A stretch of DNA of 64,000 bases from Micavibrio sp. UBA1850. Its GTDB lineage: Bacteria > Pseudomonadota > Alphaproteobacteria > Micavibrionales > Micavibrionaceae. The notes below the pieces were generated by a model. That model was not told the origin of the DNA and did no database searches. It saw nothing but the letters and a program-made list of their open reading frames with translations. Made by a program: the position numbers and the translations under genes. The stretch lies in assembly GCA_002338525.1 (NCBI GenBank), contig DDIM01000001.1, forward strand, positions 26,458-90,457, in the 5' to 3' direction. Shown here one piece after another: positions 1 through 8,490 of the stretch; the first letter of the stretch is position 1; each line of letters opens with the position of its first letter.

Positions 1-144
1 GTTCTTGTGCGGGCTGCGACGCGTTACAATTTTGCAACGCCCCTCATTGGCACTATCCTTGGTGAAGGCGGCACAATGTCGCGTGGTATCTTAACGACAA
101 TTATATTACAAACCGAACCTTATGACTTTGAAGAAGAGGTATAA
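1..144 (+). CDS. TadE-like pilus assembly protein, C-terminal fragment
   Basis: An open frame runs from base 1 to a TAA at 142-144, and its start lies outside the window. The 47 visible residues include RAATRYNFATPL, then a Gly-rich turn and the ending QTEPYDFEEEV. This resembles the C-terminal half of TadE family proteins, which often end in an Arg/Glu-Pro-Tyr beta strand. TadE proteins are pseudopilin-like minor components of Tad/Flp pili. The gene sits 39 bp before a second TadE-like gene and in the same direction as a TadG, so the three probably form the end of one Tad operon. Family assignment is moderate because only the tail is visible. Confidence 0.55.
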   Translation, partial: VLVRAATRYNFATPLIGTILGEGGTMSRGILTTIILQTEPYDFEEEV

Positions 145-183
145 GCCATAAATATTTTTATAAAACATATATGTCTACGATGG

Positions 184-684
184 ATGAAAGAAGAAGATGC
201 AACGGCTCTATTAGAAGCCGTGCTTATCATTCCTATTTTAATGACCCTTCTTATGGGCACATTTGATCTTGGTTTTGGGATTGCCCTTAATCAAAAGACA
301 ATCACATCCTCACAAATTGCCTCAGATCTCGTATCAAGAAACAAAAGCGTAAATGCCGCAGACATCGATAGTATTATCACAGCCTCAAGACTGACCTTCG
401 AGCCTTATAATTTGAACGAATTTGGAATAGATATAGCCAGCATCGAGTTTGACGAAAATGGATACCCCGAAGTTTTGTGGCGCGAAACAAGAGACACAAC
501 ACCTAACGATGATGCCGTAAACAGCACAGCAACACTTGGCGCGGCTGAGGGCGAAGGCATGGTCATCGTTACCGTCCGATACACATACCAGCCCTATTTC
601 TCTAGCTTATTTACAGATAGCTTCAACCTTGAAGAGGTTGCTTTTTCCAGAGGTCGCCGCAGCCCAACCGTGGAGTGGGAATAA
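184..684 (+). CDS. TadE-like minor pilin of a Tad pilus
   Basis: A 166-residue product. The segment DATALLEAVLIIPILMTLLM near the N-terminus is the TadE-type junction: a conserved Glu followed by a hydrophobic helix. The remaining part is a periplasmic beta-rich domain ending in a basic GRRSPTVEWE. The ATG at 184 falls only a few residues before this junction and has no clear ribosome-binding site. The frame is open back to 145, with only non-standard ATA/ATT codons, and the upstream in-frame residues FIKHICLRWMKEED look like the usual TadE amphipathic lead-in. A GAAGAGG stretch at 133-139 lies 8-14 bases before those codons. The true start may therefore be ATA 148 or ATT 154. The stop overlaps the longest reading of the downstream tadG frame. 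Confidence 0.7.
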   Translation: MKEEDATALLEAVLIIPILMTLLMGTFDLGFGIALNQKTITSSQIASDLVSRNKSVNAADIDSIITASRLTFEPYNLNEFGIDIASIEFDENGYPEVLWRETRDTTPNDDAVNSTATLGAAEGEGMVIVTVRYTYQPYFSSLFTDSFNLEEVAFSRGRRSPTVEWE

Positions 685-689
685 AAATC

Positions 690-2111
690 ATGAATATATA
701 TAAAAACTTAAAATCGAAATTAACGCGCTACATTCGTGAAACTCACGGAGCAACAGCCATGGTTTTTGCCATTGCCGTCCCACTTGTCATTGGCGCCACC
801 GGTATGTCAACAGATGTTGCGTTTGCATACTTGATTAAGCAACGCCTTACGCATGCCCTTGACGCCGCAGCCGTGGCCGCCGCAGCCTCATCAAGTGGAA
901 GCAATAACGTACAAGCCAGTATTGATCAGTTTTTTGAGCAAAACTACCCCCCTGAAAAGCTTGGCGCGACCTCAGAGATTAGCGTTGAATTAGATGGGTC
1001 TGATATTATTGTATCCGCCACCGCCGACTACGATACGTTTTTCGTACGATTTTTAGGCGTCGAACAAATTGAAATTTACGCAGAAAGTACTGTCGCGCGT
1101 GAGATCATTGGTCTTGAGGTGGCTATGGTTCTCGACGTTACAGGCTCGATGGCAACGGTTGTAGATGGGGTCTCCAACATTGATGCTTTGAAAACCGCAT
1201 CTGAAAATTTTGTAACCATCTTATTTGATCGCGCCATCTTTGACGATACGATTAAAGTTGGAATTGTACCCTACTCAACCGCCGTCAATGTAGGCCCATA
1301 CGGCTTAGGATATAACCCAGACGGAAGCGTCTATGGCAACGGTTTTGTTAACAACCCTGATAATCTATCATTCGATCAAAGTCAAAAATGGGCATGGCAT
1401 GGCTGTGTTCTTGCATTAGATTCCCCCTCAGATACACAAGATTCAGACAGTTCGACTGAATGGGAGATGTACCGCCACTCGTTTAGGCAAGCACGAGATA
1501 ATTTCTATCGAAGCTGGTCAAATGATTATAACAACTGGTGGTATCGAGTTTACGATAATTATTACGGGCCAAACTATTCATGTAATAAATCTCATATTCT
1601 TCCCTTAACGTCAGATGAGGAAAGCATTCTTGATCATATCGATACATTTTATGCCAACGGAAGCACACTTGGTAACTTAGGTATGGCATGGGGGTATCGC
1701 CTTGTTTCACCTGCAGAGCCTTTTGATGAAGGCGCATCATATGACGACGATGAATGGCAAAAAGCCGTCGTTATGATGACCGATGGGGACAACTACATGA
1801 ACCCATACTATAGCGCGTACGGAGGATATAGAGAGCATAACGTAGATGTACAAGAGCTTAACGAACGCCTAGAACAAACTTGTACGAATATGAAAGAGCA
1901 AGGCATAACAATTTATACAATCACGTTCTCTTACCAAACAGGGACTAGCAATGGGCAGCCCGTGTATAATATTGATGACGAAACACGCGGTGTCTACGAA
2001 CGATGCGCATCAGAGACAAAAAAATACTATGACGCCTTGGGTCAAGACGAGCTTATAAACGTATTTGAAGCCATTAGCCGTGAATTAAGCTTGATCCACA
2101 TCAAAGGTTAA
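690..2111 (+). CDS. tadG: TadG-like protein with von Willebrand factor A domain
   Basis: A 473-residue product if the ATG at 690 is used. An in-frame ATG at 675 overlaps the upstream gene, but 690 has GGAG/GGGA at 673-681 as ribosome-binding site. The N-terminus carries the TadE/G junction HGATAMVFAIAVPLVIGATG, with one hydrophobic helix, then a helical stretch rich in Ala. From about residue 142 there is a vWA domain with an intact MIDAS motif DVTGSM, and MMTDGDNY further on supplies the second metal loop. TadG proteins are membrane-anchored periplasmic components of Tad/Flp pili. The middle is rich in Tyr, Trp and Asn, suggesting a surface or matrix-facing insertion. Its TAA overlaps the stop codon of the convergent ppdK. 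Confidence 0.85.
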   Translation: MNIYKNLKSKLTRYIRETHGATAMVFAIAVPLVIGATGMSTDVAFAYLIKQRLTHALDAAAVAAAASSSGSNNVQASIDQFFEQNYPPEKLGATSEISVELDGSDIIVSATADYDTFFVRFLGVEQIEIYAESTVAREIIGLEVAMVLDVTGSMATVVDGVSNIDALKTASENFVTILFDRAIFDDTIKVGIVPYSTAVNVGPYGLGYNPDGSVYGNGFVNNPDNLSFDQSQKWAWHGCVLALDSPSDTQDSDSSTEWEMYRHSFRQARDNFYRSWSNDYNNWWYRVYDNYYGPNYSCNKSHILPLTSDEESILDHIDTFYANGSTLGNLGMAWGYRLVSPAEPFDEGASYDDDEWQKAVVMMTDGDNYMNPYYSAYGGYREHNVDVQELNERLEQTCTNMKEQGITIYTITFSYQTGTSNGQPVYNIDDETRGVYERCASETKKYYDALGQDELINVFEAISRELSLIHIKG

Positions 2112-4768
2112 TGACGAAGACCGCTCTTTCTTATTGCCGCTTGTGCTGCCGCTAGGCGCGCAATCGGCACACGGAATGGTGAACAGGACACATAACTTAG
2201 CCCAACACGTTCAAAGAAATCTATAGAGCGTGGATCCCCTCCATGCTCGCCGCAAATCCCAAGCTTTATATCAGGGCGTACACTACGCCCCCTTTGGGAG
2301 GCCATATCAACTAACTGACCTACGCCTTCCTGATCAAGACTTACAAAAGGGTCTTGTGAAAAGACACCTCTATCAACGTAAAATGGCAAAAAGCTTCCTG
2401 CGTCATCCCGGCTCATACCAAGTGCCGTTTGTGTCAGGTCGTTTGTTCCAAAACTAAAAAATTCAGCCGTTTGCGCAATTTCGTCAGCCATCAATGCGGC
2501 ACGTGGGATTTCAATCATCGTGCCCACAAGATATTCGACCGTTTTTCCCTTCTCACGAAAGACATCTTGCGCCGTCTCGTCAATGACAGACTTCAACAAC
2601 TCAAGCTCTTTATGACTGACAATCAAGGGGATCATAATTTCAGGAACGGCCCCGACTTCAACCGCAGCCTCTATGATGGCGCGCGCCTGCATGGCATAAA
2701 TTTCAGGATATGTTAAGCCTAAACGACACCCACGATGACCCAACATCGGGTTGCTTTCTGCAAGTTCTTGCAAACGGCGTTTTACCTCACTCACGTCTAC
2801 GCCGGCGCTTTGTGCAAATTGCTCAACATCTTTGTCTTCATGCGGTAAAAATTCATGTAGAGGAGGGTCAAGTAAACGGATCGTAACTGGTAATCCATCC
2901 ATAATTGAAAATAGCGCTACAAAATCGCTGCGTTGTTCTGGTAGTAAGTAAGACAGCGCCTCGTCGCGGCCCGCCTTATTCGTTGCCAAAATCATTTCTC
3001 GCACTTTTTGAATACGATCAGGATCAAAAAACATATGCTCTGTACGACAAAGCCCAATACCTTCAGCGCCAAAGCTTATTGCGTTCTTTGCATCATCGGG
3101 CGTCTCGGCATTTGTACGTACATGCATACGGCGCATATCGTCTGCCCAATTCATGATGGTTTCGAAATCTCCCGATAACTTTGGTTGTAATGTAGGGACA
3201 TGCCCTTTCATAATCTCACCCGTAGACCCATCAATTGTCACAACATCACCCTCACAAAATACTTGAGACATCACGGATAATCTTTTGTTTTTTAAATCAA
3301 TATTGATTGATGACGCCCCCGCGACACACGCACGCCCCATACCACGCGCAACAACGGCAGCATGCGATGTCATACCCCCGCGACTGGTCAAAATTCCACG
3401 CGCAGCATGCATACCGTGGATATCTTCAGGCGAAGTTTCTGTGCGAACCAAGATGACATCTTCTTCATTTTTTGCCGCTGCCTCTGCGTCATCCGCCGTA
3501 AAAACAAGCTTACCACTTGCAGCCCCCGGCGATGCTGGCAAGCCTTTGCCCAACACTTCACGCGCAGCATAAGGATCAAGCGTTGGATGAAGTAACTGAT
3601 CTAAGGCATTGGCATCCAAACGTAAAAGCGCCTCTTGTTTTGTGATAACATTTTCAGAAACCATATCAACCGCAATCTTTAATGCCGCCGCGGCCGTTCT
3701 CTTTCCAGCGCGCGTTTGCAACATATACAACTGACCTTGCTGGACGGTAAATTCGATATCCTGCATGTCTTTGTAATGCGCCTCTAATGTCTGACGCACA
3801 TCATCTAATTGTTTAAACACATTGGGCATTGTCTCTTCCATAGACGGCAAATCACTCCCCTCCATTTCACGTCCCTTAATCGTTAATGATTGAGGCGTAC
3901 GTATGCCCGCAACCACATCCTCGCCTTGCGCGTTAATCAGATACTCACCATAAAAATAATTATCCCCAGTTGAAGGGTCACGTGTGAAGGCAACGCCTGT
4001 GGCACAATCTTCCCCCATATTCCCAAATACCATTGATTGAATATTGACCGCTGTCCCCCATTCTTCAGGAATAGAATGTATACGCCTATATGTTACCGCA
4101 CGCGGTGTTTGCCACGATCCAAATACCGCACCTATTGCCCCCCATAACTGTTCGTGAACATCTTCAGGAAAAGGCCTTCTTAGCTCGCGCTCGACGAGCT
4201 CTTTATACTCGGCAACAATTTCGCGCCAGTGATCGGCACTCAGATCAGTATCCGCATCACATCCTAAACGCTCCTTTGTGTCTTCTAATATGTCTTCAAA
4301 CTCATGGTGCGATACACCCAACACAACATCTGAGTACATTTGAATAAACCGTCGGTACGAATCCCACGCAAAGCGTGCATCATTTGATCGCCTCGCAAGC
4401 CCTTCAACTGTCTCATCGTTAAGCCCCAAATTCAGAACAGTATCCATCATACCGGGCATTGATACACGCGCGCCCGAACGCACTGACACAAGTAATGGAT
4501 TGTCGACAGATCCAAATTCGGCACCCATTTGACGCTCAACCTCGGCTATTGCGTTTTGAACGTCCGACTTGAGGCTTTCAGGATATGTACAATCATGGGC
4601 ATAGTAATATGTGCAAACCTCAGTAGGAATTGTAAAGCCCGCCGGCACAGGCAGCCCTAGCGATGACATCTCAGCCAAGTTTGCCCCCTTGCCTCCCAAC
4701 AAGTCCTTCATGCTCGCATCACCGTCTGCGCGGCCATTTCCGAAATTATAAACCCATGTCTGTGTCAT
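2108..4768 (-). CDS. ppdK: Pyruvate, phosphate dikinase
   Basis: An 886-residue product, normal for bacterial PPDK. It interconverts pyruvate + ATP + Pi and PEP + AMP + PPi in the cytoplasm. The N-terminal ATP-grasp part has GGKGANLAEM and SVRSGARVSMPGMMDTVLN. The central swivelling domain has the phosphohistidine motif TSRGGMTSHAAVVARG. The C-terminal PEP/pyruvate TIM barrel has GAEGIGLCRTEHMF and GICGEHGGDP with the catalytic Cys-Gly-Glu-His. I chose ATG 4768 (MTQTW) because GGAAA precedes it; a longer frame to 4798 lacks a ribosome-binding site. The stop overlaps that of tadG. A 14-bp palindrome lies about 45 bp upstream. With pgk in the same window, it fits a reversible lower glycolysis. 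Confidence 0.95.
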   Translation of the reverse strand: MTQTWVYNFGNGRADGDASMKDLLGGKGANLAEMSSLGLPVPAGFTIPTEVCTYYYAHDCTYPESLKSDVQNAIAEVERQMGAEFGSVDNPLLVSVRSGARVSMPGMMDTVLNLGLNDETVEGLARRSNDARFAWDSYRRFIQMYSDVVLGVSHHEFEDILEDTKERLGCDADTDLSADHWREIVAEYKELVERELRRPFPEDVHEQLWGAIGAVFGSWQTPRAVTYRRIHSIPEEWGTAVNIQSMVFGNMGEDCATGVAFTRDPSTGDNYFYGEYLINAQGEDVVAGIRTPQSLTIKGREMEGSDLPSMEETMPNVFKQLDDVRQTLEAHYKDMQDIEFTVQQGQLYMLQTRAGKRTAAAALKIAVDMVSENVITKQEALLRLDANALDQLLHPTLDPYAAREVLGKGLPASPGAASGKLVFTADDAEAAAKNEEDVILVRTETSPEDIHGMHAARGILTSRGGMTSHAAVVARGMGRACVAGASSINIDLKNKRLSVMSQVFCEGDVVTIDGSTGEIMKGHVPTLQPKLSGDFETIMNWADDMRRMHVRTNAETPDDAKNAISFGAEGIGLCRTEHMFFDPDRIQKVREMILATNKAGRDEALSYLLPEQRSDFVALFSIMDGLPVTIRLLDPPLHEFLPHEDKDVEQFAQSAGVDVSEVKRRLQELAESNPMLGHRGCRLGLTYPEIYAMQARAIIEAAVEVGAVPEIMIPLIVSHKELELLKSVIDETAQDVFREKGKTVEYLVGTMIEIPRAALMADEIAQTAEFFSFGTNDLTQTALGMSRDDAGSFLPFYVDRGVFSQDPFVSLDQEGVGQLVDMASQRGRSVRPDIKLGICGEHGGDPRSIDFFERVGLSYVSCSPFRVPIARLAAAQAAIRKSGLRH

Positions 4769-4810
4769 ATCAGATTTCCTTAAAATCAATAGAATCAATG
4801 CTCATTAAAC

Positions 4811-4824
4811 TATCTTATAAGATA
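4811..4824. promoter_or_regulatory. 14-bp perfect palindrome between ppdK and a divergent small gene
   Basis: TATCTTATAAGATA is a perfect inverted repeat in the 209-bp space between ppdK (minus) and the gene at 4978 (plus). It lies 43 bp upstream of the ppdK start. On the minus strand a weak -35-like TTGGTC stands 17 bp before TTATCT, inside the palindrome. This would fit an operator over the ppdK -10 region, but it is inference only. The region is AT-rich, so short palindromes are not rare. Confidence 0.3.
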
Positions 4825-4977
4825 ACAAACGCGCCTAAACACGACCAAGTTAAATCGCAAAGATATACCTAAGATATACATGTGAATTAAAAAAGTTATT
4901 TAGACATAAGAAAAAACTTGAAGCTTTGCATAAGACAGTATAGGTAGACGCCATTGAAACCATGGAGGACAATTAAA

Positions 4978-5289
4978 ATGGCAAAAGTTAAAATGATTAA
5001 CGATGCTTTAGACATTACGAGTAAATTTATGAAGCAGTACAAAAACTCAATTGATGTCTGCTCAAAAGCAGTCGGTGCGACAATAAAACTTCCTAACGCG
5101 AAGAACTTAGACACTCCAGCTGCAAAGCATATGCTTATGCACAATTTTATGAAGCAGGCCGTATCAGGGTATGGGCCCAGCTACAGAGAGCTTAAAAGAG
5201 ATATGTCAGAAATTAACGCGACCTTGCCAAATAAAGATGACTTTAAGGCAACATTTTCAAAATATATCGACAAGCTTGAGGCTAAATAG
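4978..5289 (+). CDS. Small soluble protein of unknown function
   Basis: A 103-residue product not recognised as any family. I chose ATG 4978 (MAKVKM) over ATG 4954 because GGAGG at 4964-4968 is a strong ribosome-binding site with correct spacing. The protein is Lys- and Met-rich with no signal peptide or membrane helix. It appears mostly helical, with two segments (about residues 1-30 and 60-100) suitable for amphipathic helices. Its last bases overlap the end of the convergent acetyltransferase gene by 8 bp. It has its own upstream region of about 200 bp shared with ppdK, so it is probably transcribed alone. Confidence 0.65.
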   Translation: MAKVKMINDALDITSKFMKQYKNSIDVCSKAVGATIKLPNAKNLDTPAAKHMLMHNFMKQAVSGYGPSYRELKRDMSEINATLPNKDDFKATFSKYIDKLEAK

Positions 5290-5812
5290 ACTTTACCATC
5301 ATCAAGCATAACTCATCATCAACAGGGCGAATATCGTAAGGCTTTACGCCCTGTGCATCATACACAACCCCCTGCCCATCCGGCACATATCCCTTTTTGA
5401 CGTACAGACGCTGCGCATTTCCGTAGCCGGCATGAAGCCCCACACCAAGTCCCAAAGCATTTGCACCGCGCTCTCGCGCCAAACGCTCACATTCATCAAT
5501 CAGCGCCGCGGCAACCCCCTTACGACGATGGTCTGGGTGTGTGTTTAGATCTTGGAATTCTGGAATAGAAAAACGATAAAACGGCGCATATGCAGGTCTA
5601 AAGTTTAAGATGCAAAACCCGACAAGTTCTCCATCCCAATGCGCGAGCAGAGTTATTCGCTCGCAATCTCCATTTTTACCCTCAGATTTATCCTCAGACT
5701 TATCCACACACCTTTGCACATAACCAGAGTCCTTTCCCAACCCCATGTCATCAATCAAGCGTTGCAGTGAATTTGCATTCTCCGCCGTTAAAAATTCAAT
5801 AGAAATCGCCAT
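5282..5812 (-). CDS. GNAT family N-acetyltransferase
   Basis: A 176-residue GNAT-fold protein that would transfer an acetyl group from acetyl-CoA; the substrate is not evident. The acetyl-CoA pyrophosphate loop is visible as HPDHRRKGVAAALIDECERLA (motif A, Arg-Arg-Lys-Gly), about residues 92-112. Motif B follows as GYGNAQRLYVKKGY. The segment AHWDGELVGFCILNFRP is the usual central strand pair. The start has AAAGG upstream. An acidic/basic insert near residues 37-48 (KSEDKSEGKNGD) is a likely loop. It overlaps the convergent gene at 4978-5289 and lies 68 bp from divergent glyS. Confidence 0.85.
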   Translation of the reverse strand: MAISIEFLTAENANSLQRLIDDMGLGKDSGYVQRCVDKSEDKSEGKNGDCERITLLAHWDGELVGFCILNFRPAYAPFYRFSIPEFQDLNTHPDHRRKGVAAALIDECERLARERGANALGLGVGLHAGYGNAQRLYVKKGYVPDGQGVVYDAQGVKPYDIRPVDDELCLMMVKSI

Positions 5813-5880
5813 TTACTTTACCTTTCGCCGCGACTATAAATATACGCGAATATAACAACACAAAAAAGGCTTAAACCATT

Positions 5881-7386
5881 ATGACGACTGTAGATATGAA
5901 AGACATTGTTTCTCTTTGTAAAAGACGCGGATTTATTTTCCCCGCCTCAGACATCTATGGTGGAATTAACGGCTTTTGGGACTACGGCCCGCTAGGTACA
6001 GAGCTGAAGAACAACCTTCGTGACCGCTGGTGGAAAGATATGGTGTTAACACCCCCTATCGGCCCTGACGGAACACCACTTCAAATGTTTGGTGTAGATA
6101 CCTCAATAATTCAAAACCCAAAGCTATGGAAAGCATCTGGACATATTGACGGTTTCTCAGACCCAATGCTTGACTGCCGTGAAACTAAAAAACGTTATAG
6201 AGAAGATAAACTCATTGTCTATAAGCCTAAAGACGGCCAAGGAAATGCTATAGTTTTTCATGAGGACGCAGAAAGCGACGAAATAGAAAAACGCATCAAA
6301 AAGATTAGTAAAGGCCAAAGCGTAGATAATTATGAAAAAACTTCTTTAAAAAATATTGATACTACTGATTACGAAAATCTTATAGGTCCTGACACAAAAA
6401 CTGCAGGCACATTGACAGAACCACGTGAGTTTAACTTAATGCTTCACACATTTCTTGGTGCCACTGGTGGTGAAGAAAACAAGGCATATCTTAGACCCGA
6501 AACATGCGGCTCTATTTTTACTAACTTCAAAAATATTGTAGACAACTCACGTGGTAAAATCCCTTTTGGAATCGCTCAAATTGGTAAAGCGTTCCGTAAC
6601 GAAGTCACACCACGTAACTTTATCTTCCGTTCCCGTGAATTTGAACAATTGGAAATGCAATTTTTCTGTGACCCTAAAGATAATATAAAAGAGTGGTTCA
6701 ATTTTTGGAAAGATTATCGGAAAAACTGGTGGCTAAAAATTGGCCTATCTGACAATCACCTAAATTTTCACGAACATACCGAGGATGATCTCGCCCACTA
6801 CGCTAAAGAAGGTGTTGGCGCCTATGACATAGAATATCAATTCCCATTTATCGCACCAGGCTTTGACGAACTTGAAGGGATTCATGACAGATCTCAATTC
6901 GACTTATCACAACATGAAAAGTTTTCTGGTAAAAAAATGCAGTATCAAAATCTTGAAACCAACGAATGGTATACGCCATATGTTATTGAAACCTCGGCAG
7001 GCCTGACACGTGGTGTACTTGCACTTATTTGCCAAGCATACACAGTCGACGAGAACCGACCCTCTGGCATGTATATGAATTTCCATCCATCCATGGCACC
7101 TAAAAAGGCCGCTATACTGCCATTGACAGCAAAAGATGGGCATCCTGAGGTTGCGCAAAAACTATATCTAGAAATGCGCGAACACATGGTTGTTGACTTA
7201 GATATCAAACAAAATATCGGTAAGCGTTACGCCCGCCAAGATGAGATTGGAACACCATTTTGTATCACAATCGATGGTCAAACATTAGAAGATCAAACGG
7301 TTACGGTGCGCGAGCGTAATACTATGGCGCAAGAGCGCGTGCATTTGGATAATGTGACTGAATATGTGAAAAAACGCTTAGTTTAA
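5881..7386 (+). CDS. glyS: Glycyl-tRNA synthetase, single-chain alpha2 type
   Basis: A 501-residue class II synthetase that charges tRNA-Gly. The N-terminus SLCKRRGFIFPASDIYGGIN and NGFWDYGPLGTELKNN are hallmarks of the homodimeric GlyRS of eukaryotes, archaea, actinobacteria and Thermus. Class II motif 2 is in IAQIGKAFRNEVTPRN and FIFRSREFEQLEMQFF. Motif 3 is in TSAGLTRGVLALI. The C-terminal anticodon-binding domain starts near KKAAILPLT. Most proteobacteria instead use alpha2-beta2 GlyQ/GlyS, so this is an unusual choice for the class and suggests replacement by transfer. A terminator hairpin overlaps the stop codon. Confidence 0.93.
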   Translation: MTTVDMKDIVSLCKRRGFIFPASDIYGGINGFWDYGPLGTELKNNLRDRWWKDMVLTPPIGPDGTPLQMFGVDTSIIQNPKLWKASGHIDGFSDPMLDCRETKKRYREDKLIVYKPKDGQGNAIVFHEDAESDEIEKRIKKISKGQSVDNYEKTSLKNIDTTDYENLIGPDTKTAGTLTEPREFNLMLHTFLGATGGEENKAYLRPETCGSIFTNFKNIVDNSRGKIPFGIAQIGKAFRNEVTPRNFIFRSREFEQLEMQFFCDPKDNIKEWFNFWKDYRKNWWLKIGLSDNHLNFHEHTEDDLAHYAKEGVGAYDIEYQFPFIAPGFDELEGIHDRSQFDLSQHEKFSGKKMQYQNLETNEWYTPYVIETSAGLTRGVLALICQAYTVDENRPSGMYMNFHPSMAPKKAAILPLTAKDGHPEVAQKLYLEMREHMVVDLDIKQNIGKRYARQDEIGTPFCITIDGQTLEDQTVTVRERNTMAQERVHLDNVTEYVKKRLV

Positions 7387-7396
7387 AGCGTTTTTA
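7370..7396 (+). terminator. Rho-independent terminator of glyS
   Basis: AAAAACGCTT (7370-7379) pairs exactly with AAGCGTTTTT (7386-7395) around a six-base loop. The stem contains the end of the glyS coding sequence and its TAA, and the right arm ends in a T run. The A-rich left arm would let it work on the other strand too. Confidence 0.75.
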
Positions 7397-7448
7397 TCTG
7401 CCCTTTTGGCGTATAGATCACCTGTCGAGGTTGTTCTGTGTCTTGAGG

Positions 7449-7586
7449 CTAGGCCTTGTGGTAGGTCGTTGAATGAACAGCCTCACTTACGTCTTTTACT
7501 TTAGAAACAAGTGGCTCGCCCTTCACTTTAAACTCATTTGAAGGGCGCGCTATCAATGACGGTACGGCGTGCAGAGGATTTATCAT
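7449..7586 (-). CDS. Possible 45-residue peptide, weakly supported
   Basis: An ATG at 7586 opens a 45-codon frame (MINPLHAVPSL... ending TTYHKA) in the 243-bp gap between glyS and the S49 peptidase gene. It has no ribosome-binding site, signal peptide or membrane helix and resembles no family I know. It is listed because it sits directly downstream, on its own strand, of a palindromic AT-rich element (7586-7617) that partly recurs before another small minus-strand gene near 57.9 kb. It may equally be chance. Confidence 0.25.
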   Translation of the reverse strand: MINPLHAVPSLIARPSNEFKVKGEPLVSKVKDVSEAVHSTTYHKA

Positions 7587-7617
7587 ATTATGTATATACC
7601 ATGCATTGCATGTATAA
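7586..7617. promoter_or_regulatory. Palindromic AT-rich element, copy 1
   Basis: Plus-strand TATTATGTATATA (7586-7598), then CCATGCATTGCATG, then TATAA. CATGCA-T-TGCATG is an inverted repeat, and the outer TATAC/GTATA arms extend it. The 13-base left arm and the ATGTATAA right arm recur at 57922-57957. Both copies lie just upstream of a short minus-strand reading frame. Operator function is inference. Confidence 0.3.
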
Positions 7618-7629
7618 GTGAAGAAAAAA

Positions 7630-8490
7630 CTACAATCCGTAGCGGCTCCACTCACCACGTGTTTCGACAGTATCCAAAATTTGCCCGACAATTTTATCCT
7701 GCCCCAATGAGAGCTTTCCTCCTATAGGAAGCAGTCCAAACAATTTTTTGCTTTCTGGTGAACATTCAATCTGTTTCACATCCTCACCAAATTTTTCAAA
7801 CAAAAATCCATGCGCATCTTGAATGCCATCAACCAGTCCCTTTTCTAGCGCAACCTGCCCTGTCCAAAACTGCCCCTCAAACAATGTCGCATCTGTGCCA
7901 TTTAGTTTGTCTCCACGGCGAGATTTTACCCATTCTTTGAAGCTTTTATGAATGTCTTTTTGTAGGCTCTTCAAACGTTTTACATCGGCCTCATCAACTG
8001 GCAAAAACGGATCCATAAAGCTTTTGCTGTTGCCTGCTGTATGTACACGGCGCTCCACCCCATGCTTTTCAATAAAGTCTTGGAAGCCAAAGCTTGCACT
8101 CACCACGCCAATTGACCCAACAATTGAGCTCTCTTGTACATAAATTTCATCTGCAATACATGACAACCAGTATCCACCACTTGCCGCCACATCTTCGACA
8201 AATGCATATACAGGCACGTTTTTCTTATCTGCTAGCCGGCGCATATGCGCACTAATTAACGAACATTGCGCAGGTGATCCACCGGGTGAATTGACGAGCA
8301 ATATAACAGCCTTAATGTCCTTACGATCAAAGGCTTTATCAATTGCCTTGGCAAATTTTGTGTAGCTTACCCCTGATCGACGGTTTGACGCATCGGCAAT
8401 AACACCAGAAAACCTAATGACAGATACGCATGGCACATCTTTCAATATTTTGTTAATCACAGGCAGTGATTTTAGTTTCTTAAAATTCAT
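7630..8490 (-). CDS. S49 family peptidase (SppA/SohB type)
   Basis: A 286-residue protein like the short SppA-type signal peptide peptidases that clear cleaved signal peptides from membranes. VILLVNSPGGSPAQ is the substrate-binding strand. The nucleophile Ser lies in VAASGGYWLSC. The general-base Lys lies in AGNSKSFMDPF, about 50 residues later, as in single-domain S49 enzymes. The N-terminus (MNFKKLKSLPVINK) lacks an obvious transmembrane anchor, unlike E. coli SppA, which suggests a cytoplasmic or peripheral form. AAAGGA precedes the ATG, which overlaps the trmN6-like stop by 4 bp (ATGA), so the two are translationally coupled. This pairing is common in alphaproteobacteria. Confidence 0.9.
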   Translation of the reverse strand: MNFKKLKSLPVINKILKDVPCVSVIRFSGVIADASNRRSGVSYTKFAKAIDKAFDRKDIKAVILLVNSPGGSPAQCSLISAHMRRLADKKNVPVYAFVEDVAASGGYWLSCIADEIYVQESSIVGSIGVVSASFGFQDFIEKHGVERRVHTAGNSKSFMDPFLPVDEADVKRLKSLQKDIHKSFKEWVKSRRGDKLNGTDATLFEGQFWTGQVALEKGLVDGIQDAHGFLFEKFGEDVKQIECSPESKKLFGLLPIGGKLSLGQDKIVGQILDTVETRGEWSRYGL

